Below are positions 32,352-42,926 of a stretch of DNA of 64,000 nt, one piece after another (position 1 is the stretch's first letter; every line of letters starts with the position of its first letter). The stretch covers positions 5,208,001-5,272,000 of the forward strand of contig JABYQQ010000001.1 of the NCBI GenBank assembly GCA_022605405.1, read 5' to 3'. The position numbers and the translations under genes were made by a program. Origin of the DNA: Earliella scabrosa (taxonomy: Eukaryota > Basidiomycota > Agaricomycetes > Polyporales > Polyporaceae). The notes beneath the pieces were generated by a model. The model did not search any database. It was not told the origin of the DNA and saw nothing but the letters and a program-made list of their open reading frames with translations.

Positions 32352-34154
32352 ATGTCCGCGGTGAGGTCCGCGAGGAAATACTCCGGGCCTACAGGACATC
32401 TAATAATAGATCAGACTTTCGGAGCTCATACAGGGGCGGTCTTTCAGACATCTTTCCCATCTGCAAGGAATAGGGTCAATGGGACAGGTCCAGGACCTGC
32501 CCTAGGTGCAAGCCCCCCACTGACACCGTCGTCGACTTCTACCCTCGGAACGATGTTCGTTGGAGGACAGTCTCACGGAGGGAAATCGAGCGGCTTCCGG
32601 CTTGTCCGCATCACACAAGACGAGCTACATGCTGCAGAGGGCGATCTGCTGGCTAGCACTGAAGTCTTCATTCACGACTCTGATTTTATCTATCATACCC
32701 AGTCTACCTCCCCTCACAATCACTCACGTATTCTGGGCGCTTTGACCAGTCGAACCGACTCCGAACATCTCGACATGGCACTCGCTCCCTGGAGTCGTGA
32801 ACTACTGAAGAAGCAAGGTTGCGATATCAAAATCATGACACCGCCAACAGGGTTCGCAAGATCGACTCCCCGTTACGTTATCACCATCCCGGGCCTTGAT
32901 CACAAAATCATCCTCGAGTTTGGGCCATGTGGAAGGTGTCCGGCGGATGGGTGGGGGCAGAATTTGAAACCGTTGCGTGCTGAAGTTCAGCTGTCATTCC
33001 CGGATGGGTCAGGCGACAAGCATCTTACGTCCCAGTGTGGGCCAGAGGAACATACGCGTTCCTGGCAGTATCGGGATGGGACTGTATCGCAAACTTTCGA
33101 CATCACACCGCGGCAACCGGCAACCTCGACGCCTGGAGGCGTGCCGTTGCTTAGGACATCCCTCAAGCTATCCCTCGGCATCAGTGACCCTGCCACCTCC
33201 CCTGGTAGCACGTTATTCCTAGACGTGCAAGTTCTGCACAACTCGCCCTCATGCTCGACTTCATCACAGCATCACAGCTCTCCAAGCGATGTTCCAGCTC
33301 AGATTCCTCTCCAGCCGGGTGCTTCACGAGTCCCGACGCCGCTCTCCGAACAAGGTTCCCCTTCAGAGCTGGCTATTCACCGCCAGAACGCCTCCGCAGT
33401 CATCATGCAAACTCCCCCCTCGGATCCCTTCTTCCATGGATGTCAACTTGATCTTCACCATCGGGGCAACTTCATGTCCAGTCAGCTACCGCCCAAACGT
33501 GAATCCCCGTTTCCTTCAGGTCTGAGTAAGTTAATCGATTCGATACTACTAGCAACTATGTAAACGGACCAGTACTGACAAGGGCCAACAGAACGACCGT
33601 TGAGCCCACCGTCAGCCTGCACTCACGATGGTTCTTATGATGGGGCCCAGAAGCGGCCTCGGCTTGATGCACACGGAGTCAGAACCTCCCAATCTCACTG
33701 TAACAGTGGTAGTGTTGGCGATGTGGCAGTCAGCCATCCAGATACACCAACTCCCGTGAGGTGCGCGACATCCCGTACCCTGTCAGTGCCAGTGCCGCAC
33801 TATCAGACGATCACTTACGGAGATTCCCATATTCACGATGACAGCCGGACTGTCCACCAAGCATACGCCATTAGGCCGGCCGCTTATTCAAAACAACTCA
33901 CAGCCCAGGATGGAATCCTGTCCAAGCCCGTTGTACAACGAGCTGAAGCCGGCTTCTACAACAGCGCAGAGTCCCCGGGTTCTACCCTTGCGCAGTATAA
34001 TCTTCACGACTTCTCACCTGCTCCAAACCAGGACACGCACTCAACGAACGTGCCACCGGGAACCGAGCAAAAGAAGACGAGAAGATTTCTACCACGGATC
34101 AAACTGGGGACTGGGTCGAGCTCATCAGCAAAACCAAAACCCAAACCTGCTTGA
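32352..34154 (+). CDS. Hypothetical protein, about 580 aa, two exons
   Basis: Not recognised. ATG at 32352; exon 1 ends at the GTAAGT near 33529; a roughly 60-bp intron ends CCAACAG; exon 2 continues in frame (KRPLSPPSACTHDGSYDGAQ) to the stop at 34154. The only part that looks folded is about residues 70-310, with FRLVRITQDELHAAEGDLL, a DFIYHTQ segment, PRYVITIPGLDHKIILEFGP and LRAEVQLSFPDGSG. The rest is Ser/Pro/Thr-rich, ending in a basic tail (KKTRRFLPRIKL). No signal peptide or membrane helix is visible. It lies upstream of the decayed brc1 duplicate, as the gene at 36.4 kb lies upstream of the intact one. Confidence 0.6.
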
Positions 34155-34942
34155 GAGTTGTTATGGCTCTGCCTACATACTTCGTTACAATCGAGATGCC
34201 GCATCCTGTAGCAATGTTGGTGGTTGTGCGGGTCTCTAGATGATCGATCAAGTTGAAGGCCCAGATCGCTGAAGACGATGATATTTACTCCAGATTGATG
34301 ACAACTGCGATGGGTCGAGTGTGGTGAACGAGCCGAGTCCCCAGATACTATTACTTGATCCACTCAGGCTGTTTACTGAATACGTAGTTCGCGCTAGGCT
34401 TGTACTACATGAGAGAGGGGGTGAAAGACCCCCCCCCCCGGTGAGAACGTCGGGAGTCCGAATCATGGCAGGAGGCTCTTGGGCGGCGTACGCCGCCATC
34501 GGCGAGGGATCGCACTCAAGGAGCGGTTGGAACTCCGACGTTCTCAAAGGGGGGTCCTGCTGTTGGAGCAAGCGAAAGCGCGTCGTCAGAGCAAGCAACA
34601 GAGTAGTATTCCGGTTGTCCTGGGACCTGCACAGTGTCGTGGTGGTACAGAGGCAAACGGATGAAGCTTAAGCTTAAGTCCGATCGAAAGGTACCACGCC
34701 GCGATATAACAAGGCTCGGAAGATGCCGGCGAGCAAGCGCTCGCTCGCACAAGACCAGAAATCAACACCTGCACCCTCTCTCTCACGTAGTATCTACCCG
34801 CCTCTATTCCGAGGGACGAGGAACTAGAGGCTGGCAAGCGAGCCTAAACAGCGCCGTTCTGGGCTCGTTGCACGACGGCCGTCACTGGCAGAGATGCGAC
34901 GTCACGCATCACAGTGGTCACGGTTGCGTGAGTCACAGTGGC
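34155..34942. other. Intergenic, no gene recognised
   Basis: Contains a run of C (34429-34438) and short overlapping ORFs without family features. It corresponds in position to the promoter region of the intact brc1-like gene, but no similarity is obvious by eye. Confidence 0.45.
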
Positions 34943-36281
34943 CTCGAAGACTTCGTGGAGACATTACCAGACGACCCTTCAGCCCATGTCGTCACTCCTT
35001 GCTGGGTCGCGTGCTCGGATCCCTCTAAGTTTACAAGTACTACTACTTCTGCTTACTTCTTCTCTGGCGTCTCTCCGAGACCGACTGCCAAGGGATGTCT
35101 CCAGCCATTATCGCACTAGGAGGACGGCGACGCTCGATGTGACCCACCTCTTCGCCCTCGCACCAGGTAGCAGTACCAAATCGTGATCCACTACATGAAG
35201 GAGTATGCTTGATAATTCCTTGCTATTTCGATGAAACGGTGCGTCTTGGTAAAGTTAGGGACCTCCCTACACGCGACTCCGAGTAAACCGAGCCTCGTGT
35301 CTTCCCATTGTGCCCAAGGCCGCAGTTCTCAAGATGACACACGACCTTTCTCCGAGCCGCAAGCCACTACTGTATAATACCGGGTCTCCCCCGAACGAAG
35401 ACCAGCAGAAGCTCAAACCTGCATCGCGCAACATCTGGAAAGGGACGCGTCTTCTCCTCGGGCTCTCTCTGGACCTATGCGGACATCAAGGCGGTGAAGT
35501 TGTCGAGGTACTATATTCCAAGACGCTGAGCAAGGCGGATCGGAAGCAGGACGAACTTACGAAGCTCGGCGATGTGGACATTCTGGTGGCCCGGCACAGA
35601 ACTGGAGCTGCGTACGCAAAGGTGCGCAACCCGTCCCGTACTTCAACAACCTTCCGTCGTCTCCAGTACTGGGGGTTTCGGGTTTACAATCACATTGTCT
35701 GTCAGCCGACGTGGGTTATGATACGCCCCCATCTTCACGACCTCACACACAAGGTGTCCGGCCAGAGAGACGAACAGGTCCACAGATCGATTCTGCGTCC
35801 GTCTACTTCATTCTCTTCGTATCGCCAGGAAATGCTTGGGCTGCGCCCGAGGACAGGGTATTCGACTTTCGTAGAGGGCTGTTAACACCCTGACTAGTTC
35901 TGGCTGGCGTTGTCTGTGGCTATCAGGCTGCGATCTAGCCACTGGCATGCAGAGTAATTGTCAGCTAGCCAGTGGCAAGATCATGGTCTCACTGACCGGG
36001 GTCTTCTGATGTGATCGACTTCCAGCTGTGTCACTGTGCGACGACCGGACGTTCGCCGTTAGATATACGCCATGATTGCAATACCGGATCTGGAGTATCG
36101 AATTCCTGTCTTAAGCCCTCTCTCATATTTACACCATCCCAGGCATACGAACAAAACAAGATGATCGGAGCGCTTGCACGTTTCTCGTTCGTGCGCGCAT
36201 GAGGCACGCTCACGCGACCTGAAGACCGAATACTACACTACCCCATTCCACAGCAGCCCGCAGAGGGGCTTTCAAGACAAG
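34943..36281 (+). pseudogene. Decayed duplicate of the brc1-like gene (first two exons)
   Basis: Matches the intact gene at 38 kb: LEDFVETLPDD, AHVVTPCWV, AYFFSGV, DVTHLFALAPGS, KLKPASRNIWKGTRLLLGLS, a YSKTLSKADRKQDEL segment, RTGAAYAK at about 35600-35621; then near 36141-36281 a copy of exon 2 (KMIGALARFSFVRA against KTIGTLAWLWYVRA). Lesions include several small deletions in the second BRCT, stops around 35205-35285, a lost GT-AG structure and about 500 bp of extra sequence between the two exon copies. The C-terminal half is absent. Confidence 0.8.
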
Positions 36282-36417
36282 GGGGCGAGCAAGCGCCTCC
36301 GTTATTCTCAACGGATGCTGAGTAATTGCTCTGCAAGCAACCGCTGAGTCGCGTCCATACCGCCCCACCACCTCCAACCCGCAACAGACACATCCAATAC
36401 TAGGGACAAGCGCCATC

Positions 36418-37465
36418 ATGTCCAACAATGTTCAGAATAGTGAGCGCGTTCTCGCATATGCTCTAAATCCCACGTTGAGACTTGATCGTTTTAGTCCACG
36501 CCATACCACAACCCCGACTACCTGCCCAACAGACACACAACTCGCTCGTCCCCCGGGCCGGACCACTGACGCACACAGCAGGTGGTCAAGTCCCTCATAC
36601 CAGTACTGTCAGCCCAGTAGTAGGTAGGCCCAAACCCCATCTCTCACCGCCAAGACGTCTCAGTGCAGGCTCTTGCACCGGAAAGGTCAGTTGCGGATCA
36701 TACAGAACAACTTCCAGGACTGACAGTGGGTCATATAGGACTTTCACCGCTATGGCGACTATCGGAGTCTCACAGGGAGCGAACATGAACTTGAATGGCA
36801 TAGCCGCAGCACGTCACGATCCTCGTGCCATGACGCGACTGAACACAACGGATCTCAACGCCTTTGCTATGTTCAGCTCTCCCCACACCTCCCCGCACGA
36901 CACCTCCTTGTTCTACAACGCTGACGATGGCCCCCTACATCGAACGACAAGTCCGGAACCGGCACAGGCACATACCGAGCGTCGCGAGAAACACGCATCA
37001 CCCGCTAGCGCAGACAACTCGTTCATACTCTCCATGTCTAAGCCCACACCAGCAGTCACACCGACCACGGCCGACCATCCACCTGCCAACGAGATTCACC
37101 ACCCTATTCCGGTGTCACATAAGCCCTCGCACAACGAGGGCCGATTGGACGTGACAGGGAACATGCATCTGGCCGGAACGACCAACACGACGCTGACAGA
37201 CCCAGCAGCTGGTAATGTCCAAGCGCAGTACGGATGGGACCCGCCATACAACGCCATAGATCCCGCTGTCAACCGGTCGCTGCAGCCTGAGCAACATCAT
37301 TCTCTGCAATCGAGGAGGACATCGTCCCACCATCTATCAGGACATACAGTTCATACTGCACCGGAGTTGGGGGCAGAGAAACCGCATCAGAGGCGACAAA
37401 ACAAGTTGCTTCGTGTTCTAGCGAAGCTGAGGCCGTGGAAAGGGTTGAAGTCGCATGCACGGTGA
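36418..37465 (+). CDS. Hypothetical low-complexity protein, about 330 aa
   Basis: Not recognised. ATG at 36418 (MSNNVQN), a 55-bp intron (GTGAGC...TTTTAG), then an open exon to the stop at 37465. The protein is rich in Thr, Pro, His and Ser with no folded-looking core; it ends with a basic helix (RRQNKLLRVLAKLRPWKGLK). Like the gene at 32.4 kb it lies on the same strand, 0.6 kb upstream of a brc1 copy, and has a basic C-terminus; I could not align the two by eye. No signal peptide or membrane helix. Confidence 0.5.
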
Positions 37466-37936
37466 GTGCGAACCTTGACCATACGACAGTTTCGGTTCAG
37501 AATTTTCATACGATTGCGTTCGCATAGCCGGAATCAAGGTCTTGCCTCTACTGCGTGAGAATGCAGAAGACTTGATTGCGGAGGTCTGTCAGTAGTTGTC
37601 GAATCACCCGTGTCCGATAGTACTACACCATTGCTGCCCATTGCATGCCACATATGGAGTTACTAGTAGCTCAGCGTAGAGCTGACGGAGGTCTTGTCCA
37701 ACGATGACCGGGAAACAACGATCCCGATCCCCGACTGTCATTCAAAAGACTGTGAAGTGACGAGCGTAGTCAGATCTGGTGTTTGGATGGGAAATACGAG
37801 CGCGAACATTGTCATAGTTTCCTTTGGGTCCCATGGCTTCAGGCTACGGAGACCAGGCTTGGGCCATTGGCAAGAGGGAGCCTAGTGTCAACAAACGCGA
37901 GGTGTCACGTGAGCGACGCGATACGGCGCGTCGCAG
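37466..37936. other. Intergenic upstream of the brc1-like gene
   Basis: No gene seen. Probably promoter and leader of the downstream gene. Confidence 0.5.
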
Positions 37937-38011
37937 ACGCGTTTCACAGGGACGGTCCCGACCACGACTCGACCCAGTTCCGCGCCTCTCCCCGACGCGT
38001 CCACGACGCGT
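37937..38011 (+). promoter_or_regulatory. Three ACGCGT (MCB-like) boxes upstream of brc1-like gene
   Basis: ACGCGT at 37937-37942, 37995-38000 and 38006-38011, the last 13 bp before the ATG at 38025. In ascomycete yeasts this hexamer is the MluI cell-cycle box bound by MBF at G1/S genes. Use of the same factor here is inference. Confidence 0.55.
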
Positions 38012-38024
38012 CCTTCCGCTCTCA

Positions 38025-41000
38025 ATGTCCCAAACAGTCTTTGATGGCGTTCTCTACTACATTTCCGAGACCCTCCCGCTCGACAAACGCAACCAGCTAA
38101 GCGAAGTCCTCGACGCCCGCGGCGCGACTCCTGTCTCCGTAACAAACCCCAATCTCACCCACTTCATCACGTCTTCTCTCGCTCTCGAAGACTTTGTAGA
38201 GGCCCTACCAGACGACTCTCAAGCCCATGTCGTTACTCCTTGCTGGGTCGAGCGATCAGCCGTGCTCGCGTCCCTCCAGGATCCCGAGTACTACTCCCCA
38301 GACCCTGCCTACCTCTTCTCTGGCGTCACTGCGGCCGCGACAGACCTTTCCGAGTCCGATTGCGAGGTGATGTCTGCAGCCATTACTGCACTCGGTGGAC
38401 AGTGGCGTTCTGGCTTGACACGCGACGTGACCCACCTCTTCGCCCTCGCACCAGGTAGCACCAAGTACCAGATCGCAACGCACTTCAGGGAGAAGATGGG
38501 AGTGTGCGTGCTAGTTCCTCACTGGTTCGATGACACGGTGCGTCTTGGTATCCGGGACCTCCCTACACGCAACTACGAGTGGCCCGATCCCCGTGTCTTC
38601 CAATCGCGGCCGGAAGGTCGAAGCTCTCAAGAGGACGTGGACTACGAGCCTCCTCCGAGCCGAACCTTGCTCTACGACACTGCTTCTCTCCCGAACGACG
38701 AACAGGAGAAGTTAAATCCCGTGTCACGCAACATCTGGAAGGGGAAGCGTCTCCTCCTCGGACTGTCTCTGGATCTGTCCGACAATCACCGGAAGGCTCT
38801 CTATGCGGACATCAAGCGTCAAGGCGGTCAAGTCGTCGAGCTATCGACTTCAAAGACGCTGAGCAAAGCAGAGCGTGCACGAGACGAGCTCGCGAAGCTG
38901 GATGAGGCAGACATCTTTGTGACGCGATACAGAACGGGAGCTGCGTACGCAAAGGTGAGCGTCTCATGTTGTATTTCATCTATTGTGATGTCGTCTGATT
39001 CTGACCGGCGAACCTGCGCACATCCTTGAATGCAATCAGGCCTACCAACTCAAGAAGACGATCGGAACGCTTGCATGGCTATGGTACGTGCGCGCCTCTG
39101 GCACGCTGACTCGGCCCGCAGACCAACTGCTGCATTACCCCACCCCGGAGCAGCCTGCTGAAGGCTTCGACAAGGAGGTGAGCCAACTCGCCCACACTTC
39201 TCAGAACAGAGAAAGCCTGATGAACATGTGCTTCGCAAGGTCGTCACAGTGACGAACTACACCGGCAAAGACCGCGAGTACCTGAAGAAGCTCATTCAGC
39301 TCATGGGCGGTACATTCACCGCGTCCATGTCCGCCGAGAGCAACACGACTGTCGTCGCTGCATAGTGCGTCTCGCGCTCCAAGTGACCGTCCGACATGAC
39401 ATGACTGACGATGCGCGCATTCATGTATTCGCCCCCGCCCCGCACCCTGCACTCCCAGTCTGCATGGGGCGAAGACGGACAAGGCGACGTCGTGGTCGAT
39501 CCCGATCGTGAACCACACCTGGATCGAGGACTGCTTCGTGCAGTGGCGCCGTCTCACGCCCGCCCGCGACAAGTATATCGTCTTCCCGCCCGGCGTCGAC
39601 TTCTCGACCGTGCTCGCCGAGCGTGGGGTCGGAAAGATCAGCTGGGAGCCCGGCCAGCTCGAGGAGATGCAGCGCGTTGCCGACGAGGCCCAGCAAGGGC
39701 TGATGGTCGGCTCGCCGAGGAAGCGCAGGACGAGCAAGAGCGCGAGCGCAAGTCCGAAGAAGGGCAAGGCAGCCAAGGGTCGAGCGGTGGAGGACGACGA
39801 CGAGCCCCCACCTGCGACGGCGCAGAGCGCGGGCGAGGTCGAGCAGGTTGTCGCGATGGACGAGGATGATGGCGATGCGCTGATGGACGTGGATGCGGAC
39901 ATGCGGCGCTCTGACGCGATGGACGTCGACGAGGAAGGGGACAAGGCAGGCCCCAGCACGCGCTCCGTGCCGCTCACGAAGAGGGGTCCGCCCACCAAGT
40001 CCAAGCGCGCGAACGGGAAGGCGAGCGAAAAGGAGAAGGAGAAGGACGCAGCGGAGGAGGCTGCGGTCGCGGTGCCTCCGAAGAGGAAGCTTGTGAGGCG
40101 CTACACGCAGCCACGCCGCACGGACGACGAGGCAGAGCCCGAGGGGAACTCGGAGGCGGAGGTGGAGGTGCTAGCGCGCGACGCGCCGGGGACGCCTTCC
40201 TCGAAGCGGCCGACAAAGACGTATGGGAGCGCCAAGAAGCGGATGCAGCGCGGCCGCGCGGAGGAGCGGACGGAATCGCCTTCTCCTTCCAAACAGCCTC
40301 AGAGGAAGAAGGCGGCTGCGCGCGACGAGGATGTCGAGATGGCGGACGAGGACAGTGCAGATGAGAGCGAGGACGAGGCGCCCAAGACGAAGACGAAGGC
40401 GAAGGAGACAGAGAAGGAGAAGAAGGCACCCCCGCGCGGGGGTAAGGAGAAGGCGAAAGAGAGCGAGAAGGAGCAGCCTGTGGCGTCGAGGAAGCAGAAA
40501 GTGGTCCACACCATAAGCAGCGGGTCGAGCTCGGACTCGTCGGAAGAGGAGATGCGATCCGTGCTTGGGGACCTCTTGTCGAATCGCAAGGGCAAGACGC
40601 GGGCCGCTGCGGCCTCCTCGCCGACCACTACAAGGGCGCTCCGAACACCGCAGCGCATGGACTCCGTCGTCGTCCCGACAGTGTCGTCCGTGTATGGCTC
40701 GCCGACGAAGCCAAATGGAAATGAGGCTGAGGCGCCGTTGCGGACCGGCCCCCCGCGCAAGGGTGCAAAGAGCCAGGCGGCGGCAGCAAAGGACTCGGAC
40801 GCACCCCGCGGTAGCGGGAGCAAGACGAAGAAAGCTGTGCGTGCGCCCTCCCCGAGCGAGTCTGCACGGTCGTCGTCGCCCCCGCCTGCCGCTGCACCCG
40901 CAACAGGACGAGCGTCACGGAAGAAACCAGCGGAGAACGCGGAGGCGGGCCCGAGCCGGGCGTCGGCGTCGACGAGCCCGTCCAAGCTGACGCGCACGCC

Positions 41001-42204
41001 GTCGAAGCGGTCCGCGGCGACCAAGGCGACGCAGAGGCTGCACAACGAGATCATGCCGGACATGAACTCGTTCGAGAAGGAGCTGAAGAAGGGCGCGGTG
41101 CGCGCGACGTACGAGCGTGGTCAGGAGGAGCTCCTGCGGTCCGCGTCGAAGGGGAAGACCCCGGCCCAGACCAAGGGGAAGAAGCGGCCGTCGATGGGCT
41201 CCGTCGGGCCCGAGGACGACGATGAAGAAGAGGAGGACGAGGAGATGCCGGAGAGGAAGAAGAGGAAGACGAGCGAGATTGAGGAGCCGGAGAAGGGCAA
41301 GGGGAGAAAGAAGGGTGCGCCGCGCAAGTCCACCGCTGAGTCAGAGGAGCCGGAGGCGGGACCATCGAAGAAGTCGGGCACTGCTGCGAACAACAGCGCG
41401 AACGGGGAAGGCAAGGGCATACGGGTGATGACTACGCAAGTGATCCTATCGGATGAGGCTGTCCGAGTGAGTCGGGTCATGTTCGACTTTTGAGTTGGTG
41501 GCTTGGATTGCTGACGGGGTATGTCTCGGGCTTAGGTACTGGGCAAAATGGGCGTCAGGATTGTCACCAAGCCTGCCGAATGCACGCATCTGCTCGTCCG
41601 TAGCGTTGTGCGAACAGAGAAATTCCTCTGTGCGATGGCCGTCGCTCCATACGTTCTAAGCTCGAAGTGGGCCGAAATGTCCGCCGCGAACCGGAAGATT
41701 CTCCGTGAGTGCTCCGTTGCTCGTCATTCTCGTGCACAGGATCCGACGACGGTATTGCAGCGGAAAAGGACTACATGATTAGGGACGAGGAGACCGAGAA
41801 GAAGTATAACTTCAATCTCGCCGACGCGCTCAAGCGAGCAAAGCAGAATGCTGGCAAGCTGTTCGCGGGCATGACGTTCTACGTGACGCCCAAAATCCCG
41901 GTCGATGTGAAGCTGCTCAAGAACGTTGTCACAGCGAACGGGGGTCAGGTGCGTGCGTTGCTGAGTATGTTGCGCACTTTGCGTTAACGGTGACCATCAT
42001 CAGCTGTCCACTCAGACGCCAACAGTACGGATATTGGCAGGGCACGATAAACGCTTCGTCATATCCTGTCCTGACGACGTGTCTATCTGGCGACCGCTCG
42101 CACAGCACCACAAGATTTATACCCAAGAGCTGATCCTGACCAGCGCGTTGAGGCAAGAGATCGATTGGGACGAGGTGTCTCATTTAGTGGCAGGATCTTA
42201 TTGA
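38025..42204 (+). CDS. brc1: Brc1/Rtt107-like multi-BRCT DNA-damage scaffold
   Basis: Seven exons: 38025-38954, 39040-39177, 39210-39364, 39459-41466, 41536-41704, 41740-41948, 42004-42204; total 1269 aa. The N-terminal 430 residues hold about four BRCT modules: FDGVLYYISETL/HVVTPCWVERS; DVTHLFALAPGS/VLVPHWFDDTV; KRLLLGLSLDL; VTNYTGKDREYLKKLIQLMGG/IVNHTWIEDCFVQW. A long Lys/Glu/Ser/Pro-rich disordered linker follows (about 480-1050), then a C-terminal tandem BRCT with MGVRIVTKPAECTHLLV, ILSSKWAEM-type end and MTFYVTPKIPVDVKLLKNVV. Fungal Brc1/Rtt107 binds phosphorylated H2A and Smc5/6-Slx4 partners at damaged forks through this architecture. Orthology is inferred from domain order. Confidence 0.8.
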
Positions 42205-42926
42205 ACGCAATCATACCCAATGATCTGGCATACGTGTTGCTCGATCTCTTGTACTGCCCCCTGTTGTGACGCTTGGTTGATAATACTAGCTCCATTGGTT
42301 GTTCAGACGCATAGCAGCGTTCTTGATCATATCCACTCGTCCCAAGTGGCCAAGCAGCATCGGATCGATCAGACCGGGCCCTTCGTGCAAACTTATGGCA
42401 GCACTTATGATGACAGATTTGGAGTAGGTCGAGTAAGCGACGGGTCTTTATGCGATACCATTGTGTGGCGAGCTATGAGTCCAACGTTCGCTGTGTATAG
42501 CGGCCTCGCGATTTGGGCAAATTCTTTCACTGGCATCCCCAAAATCCTGTCGCATGCACCGATACCTGAGATATGGACTGTTTCCTTCCGCGTTGATCGG
42601 GCCAGTAGTACGCTGGATGATGTTGGGCGTCAGGATAGTGTACTGCTTCCTGTCGTTGTGAGCGTGAAGACGATTCGATACGCGCGTTGCACGAGGGTAC
42701 TTGCAGCCTGAGCCCGGGTATTTGCAGAGAGACTGAAGGAGTCGCATACTCGTATATCGCGCGATACACCTGAATACATGGTAGCAAAAGTCTGGTCTCC
42801 AGCCAAGCAGTCGTAGATATCATACATGTACACCCGTCCTCTCAGACCACGTTCGAAACCTTGCTCCACATCCTGCATTCGGAGATGTATAGTTAGCCAA
42901 GCTCAAACCCAAGAACGGAGATGAAC
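42205..42926. other. Convergent 3' intergenic region
   Basis: Lies between the 3' ends of the brc1-like gene and the large minus-strand gene. A minus-strand open stretch at 42878-42635 begins after a good acceptor (AATGCAG) but does not join the upstream frame, so it is left out. Confidence 0.45.

Noticed and set aside
42635..42878. Extra terminal exon of the large minus-strand gene (DVEQGFERGLRG...)
   Set aside because: The acceptor is good, but joining it to the GTAAGT donor after ITEIFK gives a different frame with an early stop.
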